42,765 nucleotides of DNA from an uncultured Spirochaetota bacterium (lineage in GTDB: Bacteria > Spirochaetota > Spirochaetia > Treponematales > UBA12059). The notes beneath the pieces were generated by a model. That model was not told where the DNA came from. It made no database searches and was given only the letters and a program-made list of their open reading frames with translations. The DNA lies in assembly GCA_937873275.1 (NCBI GenBank), contig CALMRC010000110.1, positions 1 through 42,765 on the forward strand, in the 5' to 3' direction. This document shows positions 42,686 to 42,765 of the stretch, piece after piece (position 1 is the first letter of the stretch; the number at the start of each line of letters is the position of its first letter). A program made the position numbers and the translations under genes.

Positions 42686-42765
42686 CCTCCTTCGCCCTGC
42701 CCGGAAAGCCCCCCGCCTCCCGTATCCCCGCCCCGGCACTCTTCAGTACCTTCTATCCATGCCCG

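Overview
The window is a very GC-rich bacterial chromosome segment with 20 protein-coding genes that I can support. No tRNA, rRNA, CRISPR array, insertion sequence or prophage gene was seen. The gene set points to a free-living or host-associated member of the Spirochaetota. It includes a long PPi-dependent phosphofructokinase, a LolA / RodZ-like / RimO / PcrA run, an HD-GYP protein, several lipoproteins, an envelope LysM-LytM protein and a sigma factor without region 1.1. This assignment is an inference from gene families, not from a marker gene. Recurrent promoter-like pairs (TTGCCG or TTGCCC, TTGTCA, TTGTAT with TATACT, TAGTAT or TACTAT at 16-18 bp) are visible in the intergenic gaps.

Positions 1-11930: a 5'-truncated radical-SAM-like protein with an incomplete cluster motif is convergent with a 2-hydroxyacid dehydrogenase. 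Next come a 26-repeat ankyrin lipoprotein and a leftward group (two-TM protein, LysM/LytM protein, sigma-70 factor) ending in a clear intrinsic terminator. A variant HD-GYP protein and PPi-phosphofructokinase (pfp) follow rightward.

Positions 11972-23100: a FecR plus beta-propeller lipoprotein is divergent from a TPR/zinc-ribbon protein. A strong promoter then serves lolA, a RodZ-like gene and rimO, followed by the helicase pcrA and an unrecognised gene with class-III-aminotransferase-like ends. These genes cover envelope lipoprotein traffic, cell shape, ribosome modification and DNA repair.

Positions 23114-27100: a leftward operon reads glgA (glycogen synthase), a membrane protein with a duplicated winged-helix-like module, and an EamA transporter.

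Positions 27374-38982: two leftward surface-protein genes dominate. One encodes a giant secreted protein of about 3,274 residues, with a T/G/S/A-rich repeat region, a 716-bp duplication that reads as identical, a calcium-loop-like motif and a FlgD-like C-terminus. The other encodes a seven-repeat propeller lipoprotein. Their base composition is visibly more relaxed than that of the neighbours.

Positions 39201-42765: an acyl-CoA ligase, a VOC-fold protein and an E. coli-type ornithine carbamoyltransferase. The VOC/argF divergent gap is dense with palindromes. Three intergenic spots carry short-unit (7-mer or 9-mer) repeats arranged as inverted pairs, and twice the repeat supplies a gene's stop codon. 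The most interesting unexplained items are these repeats, the recent duplication in the giant gene, the palindrome cluster before argF, the duplicated-module membrane protein and the run of catalytically altered family members.
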